A stretch of DNA of 64,000 nucleotides from Cyclospora cayetanensis (Eukaryota; Apicomplexa; Conoidasida; Eucoccidiorida; Eimeriidae). The stretch's first letter is position 1; each line of letters opens with the position of its first letter. The position numbers and the translations under genes were made by a program. The notes beneath the pieces are model-generated. The model was given only the letters and a program-made list of their open reading frames with translations, made no database searches and had not been told where the DNA came from. Shown piece by piece: positions 22,501 through 33,901 of the stretch. The stretch lies in assembly GCF_002999335.1 (NCBI RefSeq), contig NW_020312051.1:1-64000 (forward strand). The letters run 5' to 3'.

Positions 22501-23638
22501 CAGCGAGTCCCCACGATGCGCCTCCCTGTAGGAGCCCTAAGGCGCTCTTACTGTCAATGCTGTTGCTGCTGTCTATCCTCTGAAGCTTCCGTCGTACCTT
22601 CCGCAAGCGTTGTTGGAGCCGCCGCTTCTCTTTGGTTTTTACCTTCTTCCGCTTTGAAGGGCCCCCACTGGCGCTTCTTTCCTGGCCCTCCGAAATTCCC
22701 AGTACTATAACATCATCCGACGAAAGACAGGAGATGCTGCTCCTTCTGCTGGTGCTGCTGCTCATACATTCAATGGGGTCAGGCACCTCGGGTACTTCTG
22801 ATGGAGCTGCCGTCTCCTGCACCTCTGAAACAGATGAGCTACGCTGCCTCTGCGCCTGTTCATCCTCCCGCGTGGCACTCCGCTGCGCTACCTTTACATC
22901 CCACCGCTTACTCTTTGGTTGCAGAAGACGCATCAGCAGTTGTTGCTGCCGAAGCACTGCAGCGCGGAGGACCTCCAGTGCACCCCGTGGCGACACTGCA
23001 GCAGCCTCTGGTGCTGCCGCATCTTTAGTATCAGCAAAAAACTCGCCCAGTTGAAGGGCCCACTGCGGCTGTATTGAAGCAGGGGGAAGCAGCAGCAGCA
23101 GCCGAAGTGTCGGCCTTCTTTGCCTTACCTTGCGCAGCAGAGGAAGTAGCAACTCGGTGCTAAATCCGTGCAGCAGAGACACCTCAAGGGCAGCGATGCA
23201 GCATCCAGGGAGCAGCGGCTGTTGCAAAAGTCGCTGGAACAGCTGCCGGGTTGTGAGGTATATGACTCTTGGAGGGGTTCTGCTGCGGGTGCTACCCTTG
23301 GTTGTATGGATGCAGGAAGCATAACAGTTTGCGCCCCAGGCCCTGGCTGCCGCTGCCGCAGAATCTACTGCAGCTGACGTTTCCAGAGCCACAATGATGT
23401 GCTGCTGCTGTAAGGACTGCTGAGGCGCCCATTCATGTTGCAGCAGCAGCAACGGGAGAAGAACGGAGCAACGGGGTGCAGCAGAGCCATCTGCACCCCC
23501 GAGTATCAAAACCACACCGGAGCGTTCCACTGACGCCAGAAGCGGCAGTTGCTGCTGCTGCCACCACCTGAGTGACGAGTCTGCGACGGCATCGGCAGCC
23601 GCAGCCGCTTCGCTTTCTGCACCCTCAGGAAGCTCCAT
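19590..23638 (-). CDS. DEAH/RHA-fold helicase-like protein, catalytic motifs lost (DHX35-like)
   Basis: Eight exons join in phase: 23638-22138, about 22014-21694, 21648-21053, 20912-20547, 20346-20240, 20053-19966, 19864-19809, 19635-19590 (about 1,026 residues); donors include GTGAGT at exons 1 and 4. The whole DEAH/RHA fold can be followed. Motif I is GGADGSAAPR (residues 47-56) instead of GETGSGKT, motif II is ALEVSLLHG (150-158) instead of DEAH, and the SAT position reads LPPAS. Beyond a low-complexity insert come GSIFVFLPSPEDV, a motif V region with SAAFPPSV for TNIAETS, VEFVVDCMYIRR, and a motif VI with LAGRGTKGGSCYRL. HA2 and the C-terminal OB region are well preserved (PLGRMM, FGCSQEASAICALLS, EGDPLTALNVFGQY, FVIHPSSVL, VTAIEPEWL). 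ATPase activity is therefore unlikely. Intact frames and splice sites argue for a functional pseudoenzyme, perhaps a spliceosome or RNA-complex scaffold. The exon 2 acceptor is ambiguous. Confidence 0.9.
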
Positions 23639-24284
23639 TTATTGAGCTCCACCAGTTCTAAGCACAGCCCACATCTCCTAGAAGCGCCTTCTGTGGACTA
23701 GACACGCTCATACATAACGGTTCCGTGCTGCTGTTCTTGTTCCTTCTGCTGCAGCAGCTGCTACGAAGCTCATAGCGGGCGGTCCAGTGTCGCCTACACA
23801 CACCACGCTGTGAGCTTCGCGCTCAATTTAAAACTCAGTCGCGCAATAAGCGGAGGACTCTGATGCAACATGCGAGCCCGAAGTGTTACCTGCCCTAATT
23901 TACTTTAGATAACCTCCAGGTGCCTCGAGGCGTCTCGTAGGCGTCACTCGGGGGGTCTGGTTACGGGGCCCCTCCTACGGGGCCTCCAAGGTCTCTCTAC
24001 TGAACAGATGGCTTCTAACTCATGAAGAGGAAATATCTTCACCTATTTTGACTTACTGGGTAGATTTAAAAAGCTTACGCTTAGGACGTCTCCTGGTGTT
24101 CGTATTTTTGCTGGACAGCGCCTTCTGAGAGAGGTATTCATCTGACCTGGCGTTCTCTTTGGCTTCTCCTGCGTTCCCAGAGCAAGCAAGCAAATCTCGT
24201 GCTCCCATCAGCAGGATCCCATGCCTCATTCGCGAAGTAACCCTGCCTATTTGCGCACTTCGCCTCACAAAAAAGTTCGCCCCT
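23639..24284. other. Divergent intergenic region between helicase-like gene and Tim22
   Basis: About 650 bp separate the divergently transcribed helicase-like (minus) and Tim22 (plus) genes, so both promoters must lie here. It contains a GC-rich CTGCTG-type patch near 23730-23760 and the pre-ATG open leader of Tim22 (24159-24284). No core promoter motif can be assigned with confidence. Confidence 0.4.
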
Positions 24285-25749
24285 ATGTCTGAGACTTCAG
24301 GAGGTAACCCCAATAGCCCATGGGTCCCAGACTCGACGGGGAACGGCTCCCGGGAGGATGCCATGCCAACTGAGGTGTATGGACACCCAATGTCGGTGTT
24401 TCTTATGCCTCGCTATCGGAGCTTGTGCCTTCTTGATACAAAGGGGGAAGCGGAGCGGAGAGAGGCCATACAACAACTAAGGGCCCAGAGGGCAGTCGAG
24501 CGCTTTCTTAACGATGGATGTCTCGTTAGAGCAGCAACTATGGGGGTTGGAGGGGGACTTCTTGGTGGGTCTTAATCCTCTAGGGTTACGGTTTGCAAGT
24601 GTAGGACCCCCTGGTTCCGCTTAAGCCATTTGTACGTATATCGTATTTCACCGGTCCCGTTGTACGCCCTACACACTCCAAATAGCCTGATATGTCTGGT
24701 ATCCTCAGGTATTCTTTTTGGCGCCTTCTTCTTCACGATGAAACCTGTCGATGTCGATACCACTCTGGGATTTAGGGCACAACTGCGGGAGCAGTACAAG
24801 TCCTTTGTTCCAGAGGTGGCTTCAACAGCGAAGAACTTTGCAAAGATCGGGGCTTTGTTTTCTTTTTGCGAATGTATCATCGACAAAGTGCGATATCTAT
24901 CAAGCACATGTAGCGCTGGGCAGGACCCTTATATCCGCTTTAGACAGCTTAAGCTCCATTACTGGGAAGGCTATGCTTTCATGAAATTTCTGGAGCATTT
25001 TCTTTGCTTACCCAGTACTGTGTGTCTGGAATCTGCGTAGTGGTGTCTACTTTCTCCCATCCCCTAGCCAGTCTCGCCGCTTTCGTGTGCACTACCTTCG
25101 CTTAGTTCTTATCCTCCAGCCTCAACTGCTTAGTGAGAAGCGCTTCCCTCTGCGCCTCTCTTTTTGGCCACAGGGAAGAGCAACTCATGACCTGCGAGGA
25201 GCTGTTTATGGTGGTTGCCTCACTGGCGCCTTACTGGCAATCAAAGGTAAGCCCTGAATACTTTTGCGTTGCCGTTTTGTGTTGGGACACATGGTTTTGT
25301 ATGGGGGCGGCTCATTATGTTCCTACCACCAGATATCCCCTCCAACCGCTCTTCGCTCTTCGGCACGTTTGTTGCTTTGTGCTCTCGCGTAGATGCCTCC
25401 TAGCGTCTTGTGCTACAGTTCAAAGGAGCACTTCCCGTGATACGACCTACTCTGCTACTCCTATTTTGTTATAGATATGTACTGGCGGCCGCATTCTCGA
25501 AATAATATGGCCGCTGCGGAATCTCCCTGTATCTCCGTATGCAAATGTACATTTGGCTTGTGCTTGCCCGAGCACCTACAGCTCTATGTATCGCTGACCC
25601 GTATTATGAAAGTTTTTGAACAGTGAACTGTCTATCTGTGTCCATTTACCACAGGCGGACCCAGGGCAATGATTGGCGGCAGCCTGGGGTTTGGAGCCTT
25701 TGCGGTTATTATGGAGCTACTTCAGCCATTTGCTGGTTTCGACTCATAA
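24285..25749 (+). CDS. TIM22: Mitochondrial inner-membrane translocase subunit Tim22
   Basis: Four exons join exactly: 24285-24564, 24709-24887, 25174-25246, 25655-25749 (627 nt, 208 residues, normal for Tim22). Tim22 is the channel subunit of the TIM22 complex, which inserts carrier proteins into the mitochondrial inner membrane. Family marks are glycine-rich helix 1 (MGVGGGLLGILFGAFFF), FVPEVASTAKNFAKIGALFSFCECIIDK with the hallmark KNFAxIGAxF, then GGCLTGALLAIKGGPRAMIGG and FGAFAVIMELLQ. The frame is open upstream of 24285, but the first in-frame ATG is at 24285 (MSETSGGN...). It is transcribed divergently from the helicase-like gene. Confidence 0.95.
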
Positions 25750-26505
25750 GCGCGAACAGGCGCAGCGGCCTTGGACAGCATAACGCCAGAACCCGCAGCA
25801 GCAGCACGGATGAATGTTCACTGGTTCTGGACTTGTAGGGGCAAGTTACCTGCAAACCTGCTTATTTGAATACATTCCTGTATTCCACTTTGAGGATCGT
25901 GTACGCCCACGCCGCAAACCACCTTTTCAACCACTCCGTTGGGGGGTTTGTTCCATATTGACGCTACAGCTTTTGCGTAACAGACCGTTCGCCCCGTTCG
26001 CTGCCGCCCTCCCAGACAAAGTCGAGTCTGCCACATTTCAATCGGAGGAGGCGCCTCAGCGCTTCCAGTGCGTTGCTTGCGGGTCGGGCAGCCACCTGGA
26101 AATCCACACCACGCCTTAGTCGCATGAAGTTTAGCACTACCCACGCCAGCAGCGGCGCCAATATTCATGAGAGGGAGCAGTGCAAACCTGTAGCTGGCTG
26201 TCAAGCCCCGGCGGTGAAAGGTTCCTTGCTGGTGTTCAGCTCCGTCATAAACACCTGCACAAAATGCATCAGATGAACACAGACCGGTTGTACTAGTGGT
26301 CGCTTCAACAGTCGTTGCTACCCTGCAACTGACGCTGTGATTGCTGCTGTAGCCACAGTTAGTGTTTCTCTCGCGGCTACTGCTGAAGCTGCTCACTTTC
26401 TGCTAGAGGCTTGCCATCGGCGTCCGTTTTGATCCCTGCAGAGCCCGTGCCACGCCGCAATCAGCCCAAGTGTACGATGGTAGGATCATAGGGTCTATAA
26501 GGTCT
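25750..26505. other. Convergent 3' region, no gene assigned
   Basis: Lies between the 3' ends of Tim22 (plus) and bL21m (minus). A 192-codon minus-strand frame (25818-26396) covers much of it but has no motif and overlaps only 3' flanks. I consider it chance, or at most an extra 3' exon. Confidence 0.35.
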
Positions 26506-28150
26506 TTAAGTGAGTGTTTGACAAAAAATATACAAAAAGGTGGCCTTAGATATATATCCCGTACCATGGAGTTCCTCTGGATATAGCCAGCGATTTGCCC
26601 AAAGGTCCAGCAAACGCTTGGGAGGCTCTGGTGCCGGATCTTCCTGCAGCAGATACAGATTAAATGCGGGACGCAGGAGCATTTGCACAGATCTTAGGCT
26701 CTTGTCTGATGTAAAATGGATATTGGGGAGCATTCTCGCACTGAAGGAATCAAGAAACGGGTTGTAGGCCGACTATGAACAATCCTCAATAGTTTCTTGA
26801 AGCAGACCTTCATTTGTGCGTCGACTTCGATCGCCTCAATCCGTATCAGAGTTACCCAGTGACGAATTCTGGGCGCAAAACCAATCAATACGGGAGTTAG
26901 AGCATACATTAAGGAGGAAAGCAAAAGATGACTCGCCCCTTCACGATGCTTTTTCTCCCCAGGCACGCTGTCCCGTAAATGGGCTTGCTGCAAAGGGAAC
27001 CCCGAGGTTCGCGGAGAAACCCCGTCGGACCCCCCGTCGTTAAATTCCTCGGTTGTAACTCATCTGTACCGCGATTCTTAGCAACTCGTAGCCATTTACT
27101 ACCGCAGTTTTGCAACCCTCTCACTAATTCTTTGATGCTTGTGCACTGTTTGGCTTGCCTGAGAAAACGAGAGGATCTCCGTGTCTTCTTATAACGGAAG
27201 CTCAAAGTCTCACCCGCCAGCGTCTGAACCACACGTCTTACAGTTTGGAACCAGAAATTTGTCGGTGCACAGTGGTCCGCCCCCTCGTTGCTGCTAAAGG
27301 CAGAAAACCAACCTGTTGCTCAATGACGCCTTTCACTCGCGCAAATGGAATCCTGCAGTACAAAATCAGTCATGCAAAAACCTGCCTGCTCCAAACCATG
27401 AAAAAATTTACTTTGCCTCCCGAGTTTAAGGGGGGCTGTTGCACAAGCTTGGGCAGGCGAGTTTTCGACACGGAATTGAACTATGGTACATCCTTGAGGC
27501 TGCTCGGAACATGGCAAAAGCATTGCGCCTCAACGAATGCACTTAAAAGGGTAGTAATCGGACGTTGGCTTTCCGAGAAGCGTCCACTCGCGTGTGCCGG
27601 CGAGTAGGACCGTCCCAAAGACGACTTTATCTCCTGCGTGCACAACCGAAAAAGCAAGAAATCTCTGGCTAAGTAGCGTCTTATGTGGCTTCGAGTTTGC
27701 TTATGCGAGCTACAGGAGTGGAACTCACAATGCACATACCCGCCTGTTTCCTGTGAAGCTTTTCAGTCTGAACGAGGTCTCCTACAGTTACCTGCATAAC
27801 CCACATGCCTCCAAAGCGCACTCTTAAACTTAGGATTAGAGGCTTTTAGGACACCAAGCAAAATAAAGCTCCCGAATCCGGAGCAACCTTCGGTGCGCTT
27901 GCTCGTTGCCTTTGCTGGGACTGCACCCGCCATTCCAACCCAACTGGCTTTGGTTGCTACTCTGTTTGCTCGCGCAAGAACACAAATATGATCTAAAGGG
28001 TTGACGACTTGCCTTATGCTGGGCAGAAACGCTGCTTTTAAACACACAAAAAATTTCATTGGGGTCGTAGGAAAGGCTGAATGGTGGCCTCTGCCCATGT
28101 GCCATTTCCAGCCTCCGGAATCCTCCCACAAAATCAACTGCTGTTGGCTC
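26506..28150 (-). CDS. Mitochondrial large-subunit ribosomal protein bL21m
   Basis: The L21 core can be read through consecutive minus-strand exons: about 27838-27740 ([20 protein letters not shown]), 27633-27543 ([24 protein letters not shown]), 27236-27147 ([19 protein letters not shown]) and 26868 to about 26780 ([15 protein letters not shown]). Joins between 27740/27633, 27543/27236 and 27147/26868 close in phase. bL21 binds 23S-type rRNA, and the spaced order (x-QV-x-x-GD, VLLAGT, FRYKK, LRI-like) is the family signature. Sequence at about 28140-28030 ([18 protein letters not shown]) probably encodes the part just before the core. An exon at about 26733-26506 ([28 protein letters not shown]) appears to give a C-terminal extension absent from bacterial L21. 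Its acceptor and the first core exon's acceptor are not settled. Confidence 0.8.
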
Positions 28151-28199
28151 CTGGTGCTTTTCTGGGCAATTAAGGGGCTGCTGAGAATTTTGCTGGCTT

Positions 28200-29343
28200 A
28201 TAGTGTGCTCTTGCTCGCTTTGCTGATCCTCAAGCGGTCGTTCCAAGGTTTGTTGCTGAGGTTTTGATCCTTTTTTGCTCCCGCCGGACTGACGCCCACC
28301 CATCTGTGGATGGAGGAAGAGGAGCCATGTAGGTTGAGGCTCCGGACAGTTCGCCAAGTGCTGCCTCCACTTCCTTGCAATGCTGAATTTCTTCCGAGAC
28401 TGCCTGACACAGTGCAATGCATGGCACCCTCGATCCTTTACGCTACTTCTTAGCATAGCGACAGCGTACCTAGGCTTGATAGGCGAAGTTGTTGTAAATG
28501 ATGGACTGAAAAAACGTGCTGTCATTCGCTTCAGTCCTTAACAGGGTATACCCTGAAAACCTGTGTTCTGGGGGGCTGACTACGAAGGCTTGGCGGCTCT
28601 GCCGTATTTCCTTGCCTGGTTGTTCGCTTCCATCTCAGCTGGAGGTCTCTGTAAGCCTCGAAAAGTGTAAGGTCTTGCTGAGGTGCCGCAGGAGCTGACA
28701 CCCCTGGAGCTACGCGCTCTGCTGCTACTGCTGCCGCTGCCACAGAAGGGTGCAGCGGAATTTTGGGGGGCAAAAGCCGCCTCCGCCTATGCTTTCCAGA
28801 AATAATTTCCTGTCACAATCGTGGGGACACCCCGTGCATGAGGTCTCAGTAAAGAGGAGAGCGCTAGTGTCGCTTCTAGTTCAGCGTTTGCGGCTATAAT
28901 TTAGCGTTACACACAATGGGATGCAAGTATCTGCACGCCAACAGAAAGAGGAGGATTACAAGTTTACAAAAGTCGGGGCTTAGCAAAAGGTGCTTTGGAG
29001 TATGGCATACGAGGCGGTGTCCAACGACCTTTCTCTGGGGTTGGAACGCGATGCAACGCGACGATCTGGGAAGAGCCAGGGAGGATTCGTGCGGCAATGT
29101 CGGAGGGGCGAAGGGGTTCTGCCAAGATATTCTACGTGTCTGGTGAAGCGCTGTACAGGGGAAAGATTCAGACGCTCGTGATTTTTGTTGCCACCGGTTT
29201 TGGTGCAACGACGACTGGGGCTGCTGCGGCTGCTGCAGCTGCAAAAGTGGGGAAGGGTCGAAAGAAGAGAGCCGTGAACGAACGGAGGCACCGCCACGGA
29301 GGGCGGCAGCGCTCTTGTAGAACAGCATGCCCGGAGACTTCAA
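28200..29343 (-). CDS. Candidate 5' exons of the bL21m gene
   Basis: Three protein-like minus-strand stretches lie upstream of the L21 core. The first (ATG near 29328) reads MLFYKSAAALRGGASVRSRL, a typical mitochondrial presequence. The second, after a CAG acceptor near 28833, reads EIISGKHRRRRLLPPKIPLH and later LFEAYRDLQLRWKRT. The third, after an acceptor near 28400, reads VSEEIQHCKEVEAALGEL. A junction of the first two in phase 0 is possible (PQRK to EIISG). A long N-terminal extension would suit an apicomplexan mitoribosomal protein. A separate upstream gene cannot be excluded, and the alternative plus-strand Ala-rich frame (28995-29384) looks like its shadow. Confidence 0.4.
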
Positions 29344-32300
29344 ATAAAGGCCTCGGGGCCCCTTGTGGGGTTGTATATGTATAGAAGGACGGAAGTAGTG
29401 CGGTTCGCAGTACGCTCAGTGGTTTCGTATGGAAAGTACCATGAAAAGGACAGATTTGAATGTAATGCTGCATTAACGGTCTGAAGCGCAAAGGCTAGAG
29501 GCAGCAAGGGGCCTCCTTGGGGCCCTACATATTGCAGGGGACTTGGCGAACGAAAGACGGAAGCACCAGGGGAGCCTAAGGGCCACAGAAGGATAATGAC
29601 TAACCTGGGGAAGGAAGCAAGTAGTGAATGCTTTGTTGAGCTTGATGTAAGCAGTTCTCAGTATATCGTGGCATCCTCAAGACGCCGTCCTGTGCCCCGG
29701 AAGCCTAGAGGTACCTTGGGCCCGCAGGAAGGGCAGATCTGTGCGGAAGCACACTTACCACTTCTCGAGTGAAATATTTCCCAAGAATTCATACGTCCCA
29801 AATCAAGTATAATAAACTACTGGAGTTTCAGGTGGCGCGCCAAGCTTGACTTCAGATCCCCTAGTGAGTTCGCTCTTGCGCAGCACGGCGGCAATGCGTA
29901 GGTCTGGATAAGCGGAACGCCGCCAGGACTCCTTAATACGGGGAAATTAATTTTCCTATGAGTTTGGGTGGGTCTTTGTACGCTTGGGAGGTAGTCTGGG
30001 GAATATAAACGGCCTGACAGTTACTCTCCCAAAGTATCTGAAAAACCCCCATTTCAATAGCAGTAAGCAGATTTCTGCAGAGCCGTAACACCAGGCCAGG
30101 ATCCCCAACACTTTCACCCTTTTACATCAGTTTAGAATGCTCTCATTTTCCATAGCACGTCAACTTGTGTTTTATTGCGATCTAGGGAACCTAAAAATTG
30201 CCAATTCTTGAGCCACGAAGAGAGCACGGCATTAATGATCAATCTTCATCTCAGTCCCTGAGGGCTCCCAATAGGCGTGGCTCACATTGCATAATTCTCG
30301 CTTCTGATATGGTGTCCACGGGATAGCAACACTGCCAAAACACGTGCATATCCTCCAAGGTCCTCCCAGCCGAAAGCTTCCAGCATTTTGTTGTACGCTT
30401 AGCTAGCCTACACACATACACAGATTAAAACAATTTGATTCCATGGGATTCTCAAGCCTCGCTTCTGCATTGATTTGAAGGCGCCCTCCTGGCCTTTTCT
30501 CCACTTTCTATGATATAAAGCCCAGCTTATTCTTTCGACTAAGTGGGTCATTCTTGGTCCATCTGAAAGCCAGAAAATTTATTTCAGCGTAAGTAGAGTA
30601 CAATGGCTTCTCTTGCCTACCTCTCATATATCCTGATCAAAAGCTGTCATGAAAAAGCGCTGATGTTGTTGCTCTCCTGGTTAAGCCCAGTAGACCATTG
30701 ACATAGCACCCGCTCTGCGTTTTGTTCCTTTTGTACATAACACTAAAGAGGCTCTATAGAAATTTACAAGTACTTGATTGTTGCATTCTTGGGCTCTCAC
30801 AACATAGAATGATTCCATGGAAATTGTCACTGACCTTAGTGTGTACACAGGTGATCGCCGAGTAGGAAAGTTAATTCCGAAGTCATCATTTGTACTCTAT
30901 CGGACTAATTTTTCGTTCCAAAAAAGCTGAGTGCCCGAGCGATTCCTTTCTAAGAAGCCCCGGTGCCTTCCTTCGCGTGTAATTTGGCGGGCCTGCCTCT
31001 TGCCGCTCCTGTTCGATCTTCTTGTACATAATTTTTGCAGCTGGATTACGTTTTACTCTACGCATTAATCTTTACACAATGCTTCAGACAAAAGGATCTG
31101 TTGCTGGTACCAGTGCCCACATTCCCAAAAGATATACATCATATTGCATAGGCTTCCTTGCAAGTGTATCAACTTCTTATTTGTCCGTCATACATGGAGT
31201 TTCTAAGTCCCCTTCGAAGCTTGCTCTACGCAGAATTTTGCAGGGCATAAGAGGTGTCTACTATCTTGTACCAGCTGATGCGTTCACATCATTTGTGCCA
31301 GTCAGCGTAGGATGTTTCTTCTGCTGAAGGGTAGTGTTGAGCTAAAGTGAGGTTTAGGGTCCAAGATGAATCGAGAGCACTACATGCAATGCCCGTTATC
31401 AGCCCCTTCCAGACCAAGATAATAGGTTTACTTATGCTTTACTGCTTGAAAGATTCTTTACACATTTCCACCAGAAAATGGCTGAAGGGTCTCAATTCGG
31501 GACACCACTAGTTTGATAGGGAATTATTGGTGGCGACTAGGCACTACTCCCAAGTTATGCCTATGCATTAGTTTGACGAATTGCATTACCTCGGTTGTTT
31601 AAATTTGCTCATGTCGTGCGGCTTTTTTCCATAGCTATCTGAGTAGTTGAGACATGATTCTGTGATCAATTTAACGCTTGATACCTCAGTTGGGCGAGCT
31701 TTGGAAAGGAATCAGGCCAGCAGCAAAACAATGGACGATCAGGAGGATCTAAAGATTGAGAAAACATGAAATCGTGGAAACCTCCATTCGGTATTTCCAC
31801 TGACGATATCCCATTGTGGCATTCACCCTTCAGGAATCCTCCAGCTTTGTAGCTACTCCTTTTTTCCAAGCACTGCATTTTGTTTGACCAACCACCGTAG
31901 GAGGTTCTCATGGACTAGTACAATACTGTGATAAATTATGTTACTTGGTGTACTTCTAGTTAGCAAAAAGCAAGCACTGAAATCAAACATGCATTTGTTT
32001 GAGCATGAAAACTCAGCGAGCCATGCTTATTTCAAATGCGTATGGCTTCTTTGGGCATGCAGGCCTTGATGTAATTCTAGTGCATACTGTAGACGATACA
32101 TACCAAGCCGTCATTACTTTACTAACTAGGTCACCGTTCAGACGCCCTTCTGGAATCCTAGCCCAGAAATATTTGGGCGTGCAATGTGTGTACATTCTGT
32201 ATATCCTCGCTTTTCAATGATTGTATGCATGACTATGCAGAGGATCTACCTTGCAAGTGTGCGTGCACTTACGTGCACCATCAACGCTCTATCCAGTTGG

Positions 32301-32409
32301 TACACAATTTGGATAACCCTTTAAAAAGTACATCTATAACAATTTTATATCTAGCCCGCACAGGGATGGCGTATGGAGCAGACCTTTTCTGATTACATTG
32401 TGTGTACCG
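29344..32409. other. Gene-poor 3 kb stretch
   Basis: No exon chain or conserved motif was found on either strand. Frames are short and AT-rich segments are frequent. It sits directly before a diverged repeat unit and is probably intergenic or decayed repeat DNA. Confidence 0.4.
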
Positions 32410-33060
32410 CTCTTTTCTGAATTGGAAACATTTGTCCAATAGCAATCTCACTGAATGAGAACTTACGTCGGTATAGGGGTAACATTGATGCGCTTCGTAC
32501 GGGCAAATTACTTCTTTATTTCTTTCTGCAAGCAAGTGACAACCTATTGCTCTTTTACACTAATAGCACCATCTTATCTGGCACAGAAAGCATACATGCA
32601 CAGCTTGAAATTTGGAGCGACCCTTCCCTGCTCCAGAAGAGTTCTCCATTCACATGCAGACCATCTCAATTAATTCAACACACACAGTAGGACTAAAGCC
32701 AGTTTGAGGAATGTAGAGAGCACCATTCCATAACAATTTTAAATTGAGCGCACTAAAGGTACTCTGTTGAATTGCTGGAAAGGAAACTGCTGTACTACTT
32801 TTATTGATCAAAACACGTGCAAACGTTTTCTTCGCACCAAAGGTAATGATATTCTTCTGGCCCTGCGGCAAGTCAGGGGAAGATTATGCGTAAGTTGAGA
32901 GGTGCGTGGCGCAGCCCTCACACTCGTCAACACGTGTAAATCTGGGACTGTTAAGTGGTTTCCAACTGTGATTATGAGCAACGGATGCCTCGTACATGTT
33001 CCCTGCTTTTTACGTTTAAATATGGGCAGGTGATGGCCCACAGATATAAACCGTTATACG
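32410..33060. repeat. Diverged repeat unit, copy 1 (pair with 37.2-37.9 kb)
   Basis: This stretch is repeated in the same orientation at about 37215-37850. Matching anchors are GTATAGGGGTAACATTG (32471 and 37280), CCTGCTCCAGAAGAGTT (about 32627 and 37429), CAGACCATCTCAATT (about 32659 and 37460), TCAAAACACGTGCAA (about 32809 and 37609) and GAGCAACGGATG (about 32975 and 37775), in the same order and spacing. On the minus strand, copy 1 reads GQKNIITFGAKKTFARVL (up to 32871), which copy 2 echoes as GQKTIMPFGAKEDIARVL after a stop codon. Conservation at protein level suggests a decayed mobile-element coding region. The class is uncertain. Confidence 0.6.
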
Positions 33061-33901
33061 AATAGAGCATTAATTTTTTAGCTGGAGCACACCCAAAGGT
33101 GATATTTGCGATTTGCGCTTCTGCGCGCCCCCTGTGAATTTGCGTATTGGAGATCGTAGTTGACGGGGAAAGGGGAATACAATTTTCCGTATTTGCATTG
33201 TCAGGCTTGAAGAATTGGCGTTAAGCTCCGTGCAGTGTTTCAAAGAGCCTTGCACAGTACATGGCCTTTGATGCAGCTGTCCATGTAAGGGTTGGTAATT
33301 TGTGCACATACTTACCCACAACTCGTGTATCAACATAGAGTAATTTCAGGCCCTATCTCGGTGCAAGGTGTCTTCCTCACGCCAGCATGTTTTGTAGTGT
33401 AAGTCCAAGAATTCTGCTGGCGCTCCATGTTGCGAGGCTCAAGCGCAGCGGTTTTACTCTTTACGGACCAAATTCGCTTCGACAGGGTTCTTCAACGAGC
33501 CTGGTGACAACAAAAGGTGTATATCGCGGGCTGTGCTGTAGTATACACATTTCGCAATGTGTTGGGGCTTCGAAGGTTCCAGAATACAACCCAGAGCCGT
33601 CGACATGCCACATGGTCCGCGCTGATCTCCAGCGGCTTCACGGATGTCAGTGCATCAGTGCATGCCCCGTTAAGCAGCAGCAAAATTAAGTTATCGATTT
33701 TGAAAATTAAGTTTAAATGTCGTGGTTGTGCCCCTAGTGCATGTGCAAGTAATTATGGAGTAATGTGTTGGCTGCTTGCCGCCTCAAATGCGCACGATTT
33801 ATTCAAATGGAGCATCCCACTTCTTACTCGAGCAGCTCTTGCATGAGCTCCTTTATTCGGTAGGTGACTGAAGGGCACGGTTAGCTCAACAAACCGCGCA
33901 G
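33061..33901. other. 3' flank of orphan gene B, no gene seen
   Basis: Contains only short frames on both strands without recognisable motifs. It probably includes the 3' UTR of the minus-strand orphan gene ending at 33902. Confidence 0.35.

Noticed and set aside
25818..26396. 192-codon minus-strand frame between Tim22 and bL21m
   Set aside because: No family resemblance and situated in a convergent 3' region. At best an unproven extra exon.
28995..29384. 129-codon plus-strand frame with an Ala run and basic tail
   Set aside because: The minus strand of the same stretch gives a better presequence-like protein. The Ala run is the complement of its Leu/Gln-rich codons.
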